A stretch of DNA of 64,000 nucleotides from Bacteroidia bacterium (lineage in GTDB: Bacteria; Bacteroidota; Bacteroidia; Palsa-965), in contig JALONL010000031.1 in assembly GCA_025454955.1 (NCBI GenBank), positions 22,763-86,762 of the forward strand, read 5' to 3'. The notes beneath the pieces were generated by a model, which was not told where the DNA came from, searched no databases, and saw only the letters and a program-made list of their open reading frames with translations. The translations under genes were made by a program, and so were the position numbers. Below are positions 1 through 7,072 of this stretch, in pieces; position 1 is the stretch's first letter, and the number at the start of each line of letters is the position of its first letter.

Positions 1-266
1 AGAATGTAGGGCGCGTTGGGCAGAAACAGCAACCAGATAAATCCGGTACACAAAAACATCATGCGCCCCATAAACGGCCGCTGCCTCATCCACCCGGCAA
101 CCAGAAATGGCACCCAGGCCAGAAAAAGATTCCATACCAGAAACAGATAGGTAAGCCTGCCGGTAAACCCCACGCGCAACAAAATAAGCATAACCGAAAA
201 CCCGGTAGAAAGCAGCAGCAAACGTACAACACGGCTGCTGCTTCCTTTTTGATTTACCGTAATCAT
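1..266 (-). CDS. DUF1361 family membrane protein (partial, C-terminus outside window)
   Basis: The first 88 codons are visible, starting at an ATG whose bases overlap the TGA of the upstream gene (ATGA, 263-266), so the two are translationally coupled. The visible part has three hydrophobic segments. It carries the motifs LVWNLFLAWVPFL and LFLPNAPY, which match the start of DUF1361, an integral membrane family of unknown function. It is the last visible gene of the minus-strand membrane-protein operon beginning near 4.3 kb. The family call rests on motif recognition; no function can be assigned. Confidence 0.75.
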   Translation of the reverse strand, partial: MITVNQKGSSSRVVRLLLLSTGFSVMLILLRVGFTGRLTYLFLVWNLFLAWVPFLVAGWMRQRPFMGRMMFLCTGFIWLLFLPNAPYI

Positions 267-2164
267 TGCTCGTTTACCGTTAGGTCGGGACGGATTTTAA
301 GAATGGTCTCTTTCTGTTTGCTTTCCGACACCACCACGTATTTCAACTTCGGAAGCTGGCGTAATGCCTCAAAATTCTGTACCGATACATTGCTTATGTC
401 AAGCACTTCAAGGTTTCGGCAACCTTCTATGCCTTTCAGGCTGCGGAGGTCGTAATTGTTGGAGAGTTTAAGATGGCGCAGCGCGGGGAAACGGGCAATT
501 TCGCCCAGCCCGGTAAGCTCATTATCAGAAGCATCAAGTATTGTAATGTTTTTAAATCCATTAAAATAATACAGTGTTTTCAGATTCTGTTTCCCGATAT
601 ACAGGAAAGTATCGGTTCCGAAATCGGGCATGGCTTCGAGCTGGCGGGCCACATGGCGACCCAGATATACATCGGAACGCCAGTCGATGGTGCGGCTTAC
701 ATACAAATGCCTGTAAATACGGGTGTATAGAGTTACCGAAAACTTTTCTTTGTCTGACCAGCGGTTTTTGTAAATCACATCAAGCAGGCCGTCGAAATCA
801 ATATCCTCATGCTCATCAAAACTGCTGTTGCCCTGTTTCTTTCCTACCCCGGCTTTGTTGCGGTTTATTTTGGCCAGCAAGTCAATGTTGGCTCCGGTAA
901 GGTTTGAAACATACGCCCGGTCGAGCGACTTTGGATAGGTCACATTGTAATACGTAATGAACCGGTCCCAGCTAATGAGCGTGCTCATAGAAAACGCCAC
1001 AAAGCAAAACCACGTATTGGCATGAAAAAGCCAGGCGTTTGTTTTTTTGTTCATCACTTTAATGGCCGTGGTAATAAGTCCGCCCAGCGTTAGCAGGAGG
1101 TAGAAATACACCCCAAGTCGTCTGTAGGTAAGCCCGAATTCGAGCGAGTACATATTGCTGCGCATACCTGTAAGCACAAGCAACAGCACATTTTGCGCCA
1201 GCCAGATGAGCGCCAGTATGCGCAGGGTTTTGTAGCGCATATCGAAATTGAGACGGCCCCGGAAGAAAAACAACACCAGCGCCATAGCCAGAAATATCGA
1301 TACAATGAGCCCGCCCACGCCCTGGTGTACGTAGCTGGTGTAGGTAATGCCTTCGGGCAAAGTGCGCTCGCCAAGCTGGAAAAGCAAATCGCCGCCGGCC
1401 ACGAGCAGGGTAAGCACATTGAGCAGGGCAAAAACCAGTACGCCAATGAAACGCTCGTTGTCGGCACTTAGAAAACTGTCGCCCCAGCCTTGCTGGCCAA
1501 ACAACTGCGGCTCCAGATTGCGTTTGAAGTTTCGGCTCTCACTGGCCACATCGTGCGGGCCGTGCAGGTAATAAATACCGTAAATAATGCAGGCCCCTAT
1601 GGCGGTGAAAATAATCCAGCCCAGCGAAATAAAATCGAGGTTGATGTGTTTGGTGAGTTCTTTAAACAGCACACTCGACTGGCGGTAAATGACAAAGAAC
1701 ACCACCACCACGGCAATGGAAATAATCACCGCCCAGATACGTCCGGGCTTACGCTGCGGGGCATTGGGGTTTTGCTGTGCGGCCTGCAGGTTGTTGTTTC
1801 GCCGCTCCACCGAATCGGTAATCATAAACACAAACGACCCCGCCACCGAACTCACCGACACCAGCATGCTTGCCAGTATCGACGAACCCGGGTGCATACT
1901 TTGCGCTGCCAGCAGCAACAGCGCCGCCCCGTTGCCCACCAAACCCAGCCACGAGCCGTTAAGATAACCGCCCAACCCGGTAATAAGCACCGATGCCGCT
2001 GCAATAATCCAGCCCCGGTGTTTCACCGCCTGCGGGTTCATTAATGCCGTACCCAGCACCACGGCCCCGCTGAATATGAGCATGTTTAAGCCCCAGCGCT
2101 GCTGCCAGAAAAGAAAACTGTACAGCGCCACGGTGAGCAGAAAAATCCAGTCGTTGCGTTTCAT
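263..2164 (-). CDS. DUF4173 multi-pass membrane protein with C-terminal leucine-rich repeats
   Basis: 633 aa. Residues 1-425 are a polytopic membrane region with about ten to twelve hydrophobic segments and the DUF4173-like block DNERFIGVLVFALLN followed by GITYTSYVHQGVGGL and a short MRYKTLRILALIWLAQN stretch. The last roughly 115 residues leave the membrane pattern. They form leucine-rich-repeat units spaced about 20-23 residues, for example ITILDASDNELTGL, LRHLKLSNN and LEVLDISN. The family has no established role. The LRR tail suggests a protein-binding domain on one side of the membrane (inference). It lies 31 nt after the 52-aa gene and overlaps the DUF1361 gene by 4 nt, so it belongs to the same operon. 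Confidence 0.8.
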   Translation of the reverse strand: MKRNDWIFLLTVALYSFLFWQQRWGLNMLIFSGAVVLGTALMNPQAVKHRGWIIAAASVLITGLGGYLNGSWLGLVGNGAALLLLAAQSMHPGSSILASMLVSVSSVAGSFVFMITDSVERRNNNLQAAQQNPNAPQRKPGRIWAVIISIAVVVVFFVIYRQSSVLFKELTKHINLDFISLGWIIFTAIGACIIYGIYYLHGPHDVASESRNFKRNLEPQLFGQQGWGDSFLSADNERFIGVLVFALLNVLTLLVAGGDLLFQLGERTLPEGITYTSYVHQGVGGLIVSIFLAMALVLFFFRGRLNFDMRYKTLRILALIWLAQNVLLLVLTGMRSNMYSLEFGLTYRRLGVYFYLLLTLGGLITTAIKVMNKKTNAWLFHANTWFCFVAFSMSTLISWDRFITYYNVTYPKSLDRAYVSNLTGANIDLLAKINRNKAGVGKKQGNSSFDEHEDIDFDGLLDVIYKNRWSDKEKFSVTLYTRIYRHLYVSRTIDWRSDVYLGRHVARQLEAMPDFGTDTFLYIGKQNLKTLYYFNGFKNITILDASDNELTGLGEIARFPALRHLKLSNNYDLRSLKGIEGCRNLEVLDISNVSVQNFEALRQLPKLKYVVVSESKQKETILKIRPDLTVNEQ

Positions 2165-2195
2165 GTGTTGTTGTTGTGGAAGTTAAGTTAATTAA

Positions 2196-2354
2196 TCAGG
2201 CCGAGGCACGGTATTTTTTCAGAGTAAGAAGTTCCTGTTCTTCGGCACACCTCCCGGCCAGCCATTTTATGAGCAGCCAGAGTGCAGGAACAGCCAGCAG
2301 AATAACCGTTACAGGCAACGGAATGAGTTTGAAAACTGGCAGAAGAATTTTCAT
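2196..2354 (-). CDS. 52-aa single-pass membrane protein
   Basis: A short reading frame starting MKILLPVFKLIPLPVTVILL and ending LKKYRASA. The ATG at 2354 overlaps the TGA of the upstream gene (ATGA, 2351-2354), the same coupling seen elsewhere in this operon, which is the main reason to accept it. One hydrophobic helix (residues about 10-32) is followed by a charged tail. No family is recognised. It could be a small regulatory or assembly subunit of the membrane proteins encoded around it (inference). Confidence 0.6.
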   Translation of the reverse strand: MKILLPVFKLIPLPVTVILLAVPALWLLIKWLAGRCAEEQELLTLKKYRASA

Positions 2355-2677
2355 AGCGCAGCAGATTTTTTGGAAATTTTATCGCTGAATTTTCCCGCAA
2401 AAAAGAACCAGAGTAAGGGGATGTAACACAGAAAAAAATAATCAGGAATTGAAGCCATCCCATATTTTGGCGCAATCACATAATAAGCCAGAAAAGCGGT
2501 TGCCAGCAACCAGTAAATTTTCCATCCCGAAATATTTTTTCCTTTTTTATTTCTGCGAATGGCATACACTACCGATAGTATCGGTTGTAAAATGCCCAGC
2601 ACGAGCGGGATTATTCCTACCAGAAAAATCAGCAGTAAAAACCCGAGATCGTCATCCATTCCAATCATTCCTTCCAT
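2351..2677 (-). CDS. small membrane protein, paralogue 3 of 3
   Basis: 108 aa with about three to four hydrophobic helices. It shares an ordered set of motifs with the next two upstream genes: a hydrophobic start, a segment GILQPILSVVYAIRR or equivalent, a W/L-IYWLL segment, and the end motif CYIPxxWFFFAGxxSD. The three genes are therefore a tandem duplication family. Family unknown to me. It lies 9 nt after the preceding paralogue and overlaps the following 52-aa gene by 4 nt. AT content is higher than in the flanking housekeeping genes. Confidence 0.75.
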   Translation of the reverse strand: MEGMIGMDDDLGFLLLIFLVGIIPLVLGILQPILSVVYAIRRNKKGKNISGWKIYWLLATAFLAYYVIAPKYGMASIPDYFFLCYIPLLWFFFAGKFSDKISKKSAAL

Positions 2678-2686
2678 GTGCAGAAA

Positions 2687-3025
2687 TTATTTAGTTGATT
2701 TTTTGTTATTCCACTTATCACTCACTATACCTGCAAAAAAGAACCAGATGGCCGGTATGTAGCAAAGGATAAAATATTGGGGAAGACCAGACATTCCCCA
2801 ATAAGGCGGGGCAATGAAGTAATATATCAGAAAGGACGCAGCCAATAACCAGTATATAATTAACCTTGAAACAGATTGTCCTTTTTTCTTTCTCCGGAAA
2901 GCAAAAACTACCGAAAGAATCGGTTGAATAATGCCCAGCCCTAGCGGAAGTACCACTACCAGCAACATCATCAGAAAAAACAGGAAGTCGCTATCCAATC
3001 TTATTAATCCTATCATCCTTTCCAT
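2687..3025 (-). CDS. small membrane protein, paralogue 2 of 3
   Basis: 112 aa with about three to four hydrophobic segments. It is closest to the 108-aa neighbour downstream, sharing GIIQPILSVVFAFRRKKKG, IYWLLAASFLIYYFIAP and CYIPAIWFFFAG. It is separated from each paralogue by 9 nt, which fits recent tandem duplication inside one transcript. No catalytic motif is visible and no function is assigned. Confidence 0.75.
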   Translation of the reverse strand: MERMIGLIRLDSDFLFFLMMLLVVVLPLGLGIIQPILSVVFAFRRKKKGQSVSRLIIYWLLAASFLIYYFIAPPYWGMSGLPQYFILCYIPAIWFFFAGIVSDKWNNKKSTK

Positions 3026-3034
3026 GTGCCCTTG

Positions 3035-3322
3035 TTAGTTTGTTTCATTGTTTTTCCAATTGTCACTCACTTTACCAGCAAAAAAGAAATAGACAGCCGG
3101 GATAAAACAGAGTAGTACGATATGATCTACACTTTCTCGCATTAAAACGGAAATAAAAAACCAAAACAATAATGGTATAACCATTAACCAATATATCTTC
3201 CAGCCTTGGGTTGGTTGCTCGTTGAGCACCCGAACCCTATGAAAAATAAATGCAAGGACTAATTGCAATACCCCAATAAGGGGAAGAACAACGGCCAATA
3301 GAATAAACACTGTATTACTCAT
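3035..3322 (-). CDS. small membrane protein, paralogue 1 of 3
   Basis: 95 aa and the most divergent of the trio. It keeps GVLQLVLAFIFHRVR, WKIYWLM and CFIPAVYFFFAGKVSDNW at the positions corresponding to the other two. The AT-rich gene lies 28 nt after the winged-helix regulator. A membrane location is clear from the hydrophobic pattern; the role is unknown. Confidence 0.7.
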   Translation of the reverse strand: MSNTVFILLAVVLPLIGVLQLVLAFIFHRVRVLNEQPTQGWKIYWLMVIPLLFWFFISVLMRESVDHIVLLCFIPAVYFFFAGKVSDNWKNNETN

Positions 3323-3350
3323 GACTTTCCTGATATATAATTCGAACTGC

Positions 3351-3650
3351 TTACCTCATTTCCCTCAGCATTGCTTCCAGTGCATCCAGGTGCGAACGAA
3401 AAGCTGCACGGCCTGCATCAGTAAGCAAATAGGAAGTGTTTGGTTTCTTGCCGATGAATTGTTTTTGTACTTCAATATAGTTTTCGCGTTCGAGTGCCGT
3501 GAGGTGGCTGGCCAGATTGCCATCGGTAAGATCGAGCAACTCTTTGAGCCGGTTAAAGTCCACACGCTCGTTTACCGCCAGCACCGACATAATGCCGAGC
3601 CGCGAGCGGTTTTCAAACGCCTTGTTTAACTGATGCAGGTAATTGCTCAT
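3351..3650 (-). CDS. winged-helix DNA-binding transcriptional regulator
   Basis: 99 aa, matching the short winged-helix family (HTH_34 type, MarR-like fold without an effector domain). Visible elements are the helix pair NRSRLGIMSVLAVNERVDF, the recognition helix region LLDLTDGNLASHLTALE, and the wing VQKQFIGKKPNTSYLLTD followed by GRAAFRSHLDALEAML. The start ATG overlaps the TGA of the upstream gene (3647-3650). It probably controls the operon it sits in; the operator was not identified. Such regulators usually dimerise through the C-terminal helix (family knowledge). Confidence 0.85.
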   Translation of the reverse strand: MSNYLHQLNKAFENRSRLGIMSVLAVNERVDFNRLKELLDLTDGNLASHLTALERENYIEVQKQFIGKKPNTSYLLTDAGRAAFRSHLDALEAMLREMR

Positions 3651-4324
3651 TGCTGCTTATTCCGTTCGTAACGGTAATACATCACCCCGCCATACACAAT
3701 GTGCAGCACACCAAAACCCAATGCCCAGAGCAAAAGGCCATACACCGGAAACACCAGCCCGATAAGCCCCAGCCCGATCTGGCAGAGACCGAGGTACTGC
3801 ACATCGTTAAACGTATATTTTGCTGCCGAAAACAGCCCTATGCCGTAAAACACCAGCGTGGCGGGCGCCAGCAGCGCAGCCTGGCCGTGCAGGAGGAGAA
3901 AAATGCAGAACAGACCGCCGGCGGCCAGCGGCACAAACAACTGTACCAGCAAACGGCGTGAGGTTTCGTCCCACAGTTTCGCCCCTGCACGGCGCGCGCG
4001 GCGCCAGGTAAAATACGTGCCCGAAAGCAATGCACACAACAGCACAAGCCCCGCATCGAGCAGCATAAACGAATAAAAATCCATCTCGCGCATTTTTTCC
4101 GCCAGGCGGATGGTATGATAATCGGCCCGGCTGTCGGGCCCGAATACTTCGAGTCCGAAAAAAAGATCTCCGCCCAGATACAGGTAAGCCGCCGCCGCTC
4201 CCGCAAGGGCAAACACACCTGCACAAACGCCCGAAAGCCCGCTCAGTGATACAAAGCGCGACGAGCGGTTCATCAGATCGCGGATCTCGCCGAGGGTGTC
4301 TAAATGCTGTTGTTTGGATGACAT
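3647..4324 (-). CDS. multi-pass membrane protein heading the operon
   Basis: 225 aa from the ATG at 4324. An upstream in-frame TTG (4345) was rejected because it lies inside the promoter-like box. The protein starts MSSKQQHLDTLGEIRDLMNR, followed by six hydrophobic segments. There is a periplasmic or cytoplasmic loop containing FFGLEVFGPDSRADYHTIRL between the first and third segments. It has no recognised family name, though similar proteins are found next to short winged-helix regulators in Bacteroidota (recollection, not checked). It overlaps the regulator gene by 4 nt. It might sense or gate the regulator, but nothing in the sequence proves that. Confidence 0.7.
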   Translation of the reverse strand: MSSKQQHLDTLGEIRDLMNRSSRFVSLSGLSGVCAGVFALAGAAAAYLYLGGDLFFGLEVFGPDSRADYHTIRLAEKMREMDFYSFMLLDAGLVLLCALLSGTYFTWRRARRAGAKLWDETSRRLLVQLFVPLAAGGLFCIFLLLHGQAALLAPATLVFYGIGLFSAAKYTFNDVQYLGLCQIGLGLIGLVFPVYGLLLWALGFGVLHIVYGGVMYYRYERNKQQ

Positions 4325-4342
4325 AGAAAGTACTTTGCGGTT

Positions 4343-4374
4343 CAAAGTAAAGAAAGAAAATCATTACCTGTCAA
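4343..4374 (-). promoter_or_regulatory. putative promoter of the membrane-protein operon
   Basis: On the minus strand TTGACA (TTG at 4374-4372) is followed after 21 nt by TTACTTTG (4350-4343), one mismatch from the Bacteroidota -7 box TAnnTTTG. The predicted transcript start is about 10-15 nt before the ATG at 4324. Confidence 0.45.
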
Positions 4375-4420
4375 GCCTTTTTCGGTTTTTTAACAAAAAG
4401 AAAGGAAAATAAAATTCCGA

Positions 4421-6892
4421 TTATTGCTTCACCACCTGATAAACCACACGCCGGTTTTCGGAAACAATATGCACTACATAATTGCCCGGCGGCCAGATAC
4501 TGCAATTTACTTGGTTCAAACCCACAGCCAGTTCACGACGCATCATCAGCCGGCCTTCCGCATCTATCACCTCGGCAAATACATTTACAGACTCTTTCAC
4601 AAAAATCGTAAACACCTCACTCACCGGATTCGGAAACACAATTGCCTCAGCAGCACCAGTCACCTCATCAATTCCCGCACACACATTTACATAAATCGTA
4701 TCGGAAGCGCTGGCATTACAGCCGTTGGGGGCTGTATAGGTATATAAAACCGGAAAAATGCCGCTGCCCGAAATGGCGGGATAAAATGTATTTCCAAACA
4801 CAGCGGTGCCCGATAAATTTCCCCCCGCAGGCTGATACCCGCTCAGCAGCACAGGCGCATCCGAAGCACAGAATGTATCGCTGCCGGATAAGGATAAAGA
4901 AACCGCCGGAAGCTGATTCACATAAACAAAAACCGTATCGGTAGCCGTGCAGCCATCGGCATTGCTGCCTGTTACCGTATAATATGTAGTTGAGTCAGGC
5001 GCAACAACCGCAGCAGCCGTGCTTGCTCCCGAAACAATGGCATTGCCCGCCCAGCTATATGTTAATGCACCGCTTGCTGTAAGCAACAACTGACTGCCGC
5101 TGCAAATGGTAAAACCGGTTGCTGTTTCAACTGAAACACTGCGCAGTGTATCAGCATACAAAGAAATGGTGGTGACACATCCGTTGGTATCTGTTCCGGT
5201 AATGAAATATGTTTGCGGAGCGGAAACAGAAAATGCCATCATTGATCCTGACGAATCCAACGCATTTACTCCCCCCGGCGGACTTACCACATAAGCGGAT
5301 GCGCCCGAAAACAATACCGTATCTGACGTATTCACGCATAGCCGCAACGTGTCGGCGGAAGCGGTTACATTGGGAACAGCTGCAACACGCACAAAAAGAG
5401 TATCGGTGGTTGTGCAGCCTGCCGGTGAGAACGCAGTAACAAAATAAGTGAGCGATTGACCGGCAATGCAAAGCATGGAATCATTTACGGCGGGATTAAG
5501 TGATATCAATCCGGCGGCGGTATTCCAGTTGTAAAAGTTGGTATCCGCTCCGCAGGATAGTAAGAGTGTATCGCCAAGACAACGCACCGGGTTTTGCGGC
5601 TCAAACTGAAGCTGCGGAAGCTGATTAACCACTACCGTAACCGTGCCCGATGAAGGACACACCGCCTGCGGATTGCCGGTAACAATGTACAGTGTGGTAG
5701 TGGCCGGTTGCACAACCTGAGTGGCACCCGGTGCATTCGTAAGCACACCTCCGTTCCATTCATATACATTAGCTCCGCTTGCGGTTAACGTGGCGCTTTG
5801 CCCGGCACAAATTGTTTGCGGCGATACATTTATACTGAGCGGAGTAACCGGCAGCGAGGCTACAAAAAACGAATTTGAAACGGTATCGCTGCACACACCG
5901 TCAATCAATGCCCTGAAATGCAATCCGGAGGAAAGATTGCAATACTGCGCCAGATTGGTGGTCAATCCCGGCAAGCTTGTCCACGTAATTAAATCGGGTG
6001 AAGCCTGCCATTGCAGATTTCCGTTCGCAAACGAAGCCAGCGAAAGTGTAAAGCAACTGTCTTCGCACACTGCACTCACCGAGGCCGAAGCAGCGCCCGC
6101 CTCCGGCGGCTGAATTACAGTAACGGAAAAGGTTTGCGGCGCAGGCGGATAACAGGTAAACGGCCCGCCTGCCACACTCACCGTAACCACACACGAAACA
6201 GTTGGCGTAAATGTAACTGCATTTCCCGTAGCCGGTAAACCCGGCTGCGCCGGCACTGCCGACCAACTGAACTGCGGACTGCCGATGCTGCCGCACGTAT
6301 TGGCCGATGATACAGTTGCTGAAACACTGAACGACTGTCCGAAACAAATTGTATCCGATGTACTCGCTGATAATAATGAGAACGAAGGATTAACCGGAAT
6401 GCCCGGCGTTGTAATAATGGTTGCTGCTGTCCACGGACCGGGGCCTCCGCCTGCTCCTGCCGCAAGCTCGCGCGAGCGAAGGATGTACATGGCTCCCGGA
6501 CATAAATCGGTAAACGGAATATAGGTAGCAATGTAGGGTTCAAGTAAACAGTTATCATTCCAGACCGGAGGAATAGAATTATTAAGTAAACTGTGATACC
6601 ACGGATAAATATTCCACACTGATGAAGACCACACAGGAGGATTACCCGAAAAATTTCCGGACGAAAAACAAATAATTTCCGTCTCCATCCAGTAAGGCCC
6701 GCAACCACAAACCGCCGGCGACGAATTGGCATTTATCGTAACGCCGTTGGGCCCGATAGTTACGAAATAATTCTGCAAAGCAGCACCCTGACAGGCTTCG
6801 GCAGGTTGTGCCGCAATGCTCAATAAAATGAACAGAATAAATCTGAAGCAGTTTTTTCTCTTCAATTGTGTTTCAGTATTTGGAATTGCCAT
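4421..6892 (-). CDS. T9SS type A-sorted exoprotein with Cys-rich N-terminal domain (paralogue of the 7073-9517 gene)
   Basis: 823 aa from the ATG that precedes a signal peptide (FRFILFILLSIAAQPAEA, then a Cys); upstream GTG/ATG codons would put 40 polar residues in front and were rejected. After the signal peptide comes a domain of about 140 residues rich in Cys, Trp and Pro (CGCGPYWMETEI, GNPPVW, CPGAMYILRSRE, GPGPWT). Several Ig-like or PKD-like repeats of about 80-90 residues follow, each beginning with a pattern such as TICAGQSATLTASGA and ending SPAGCTTTDT. The C-terminus, from VFPNPVSEVFTIFV to VVYQVVKQ, is a type A T9SS sorting domain. The protein should be exported through the outer membrane and held at, or released from, the cell surface. 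Ligand unknown. Confidence 0.85.
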   Translation of the reverse strand: MAIPNTETQLKRKNCFRFILFILLSIAAQPAEACQGAALQNYFVTIGPNGVTINANSSPAVCGCGPYWMETEIICFSSGNFSGNPPVWSSSVWNIYPWYHSLLNNSIPPVWNDNCLLEPYIATYIPFTDLCPGAMYILRSRELAAGAGGGPGPWTAATIITTPGIPVNPSFSLLSASTSDTICFGQSFSVSATVSSANTCGSIGSPQFSWSAVPAQPGLPATGNAVTFTPTVSCVVTVSVAGGPFTCYPPAPQTFSVTVIQPPEAGAASASVSAVCEDSCFTLSLASFANGNLQWQASPDLITWTSLPGLTTNLAQYCNLSSGLHFRALIDGVCSDTVSNSFFVASLPVTPLSINVSPQTICAGQSATLTASGANVYEWNGGVLTNAPGATQVVQPATTTLYIVTGNPQAVCPSSGTVTVVVNQLPQLQFEPQNPVRCLGDTLLLSCGADTNFYNWNTAAGLISLNPAVNDSMLCIAGQSLTYFVTAFSPAGCTTTDTLFVRVAAVPNVTASADTLRLCVNTSDTVLFSGASAYVVSPPGGVNALDSSGSMMAFSVSAPQTYFITGTDTNGCVTTISLYADTLRSVSVETATGFTICSGSQLLLTASGALTYSWAGNAIVSGASTAAAVVAPDSTTYYTVTGSNADGCTATDTVFVYVNQLPAVSLSLSGSDTFCASDAPVLLSGYQPAGGNLSGTAVFGNTFYPAISGSGIFPVLYTYTAPNGCNASASDTIYVNVCAGIDEVTGAAEAIVFPNPVSEVFTIFVKESVNVFAEVIDAEGRLMMRRELAVGLNQVNCSIWPPGNYVVHIVSENRRVVYQVVKQ

Positions 6893-7020
6893 TATGAATA
6901 TAGACAAATAACAGGAAACAAAACATGCCTGGGAACTGTACTTGCCGTTAGTGAGGGAATAATCCATTTTTAATAAATCGCAAACTGGTTTGTCCCGGCT
7001 ACACATCAGCACCCATTAAA

Positions 7021-7054
7021 AAACAGGAATCCTGCACACACAGAATTCCTGTTT
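7021..7054 (-). terminator. intrinsic terminator of the 814-aa exoprotein gene
   Basis: A perfect 10-bp stem (AAACAGGAAT / ATTCCTGTTT) with a 14-nt loop. On the minus strand it is followed by a run of six T residues, 19 nt past the stop codon. Confidence 0.85.
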
Positions 7055-7072
7055 CGCCAGAACTGCATCAAC

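Noticed and set aside
2188..2475. 95-codon minus-strand frame overlapping the 108-aa and 52-aa genes
   Set aside because: It is in another frame from the two coupled genes, which have clear membrane helices and an ATGA overlap.
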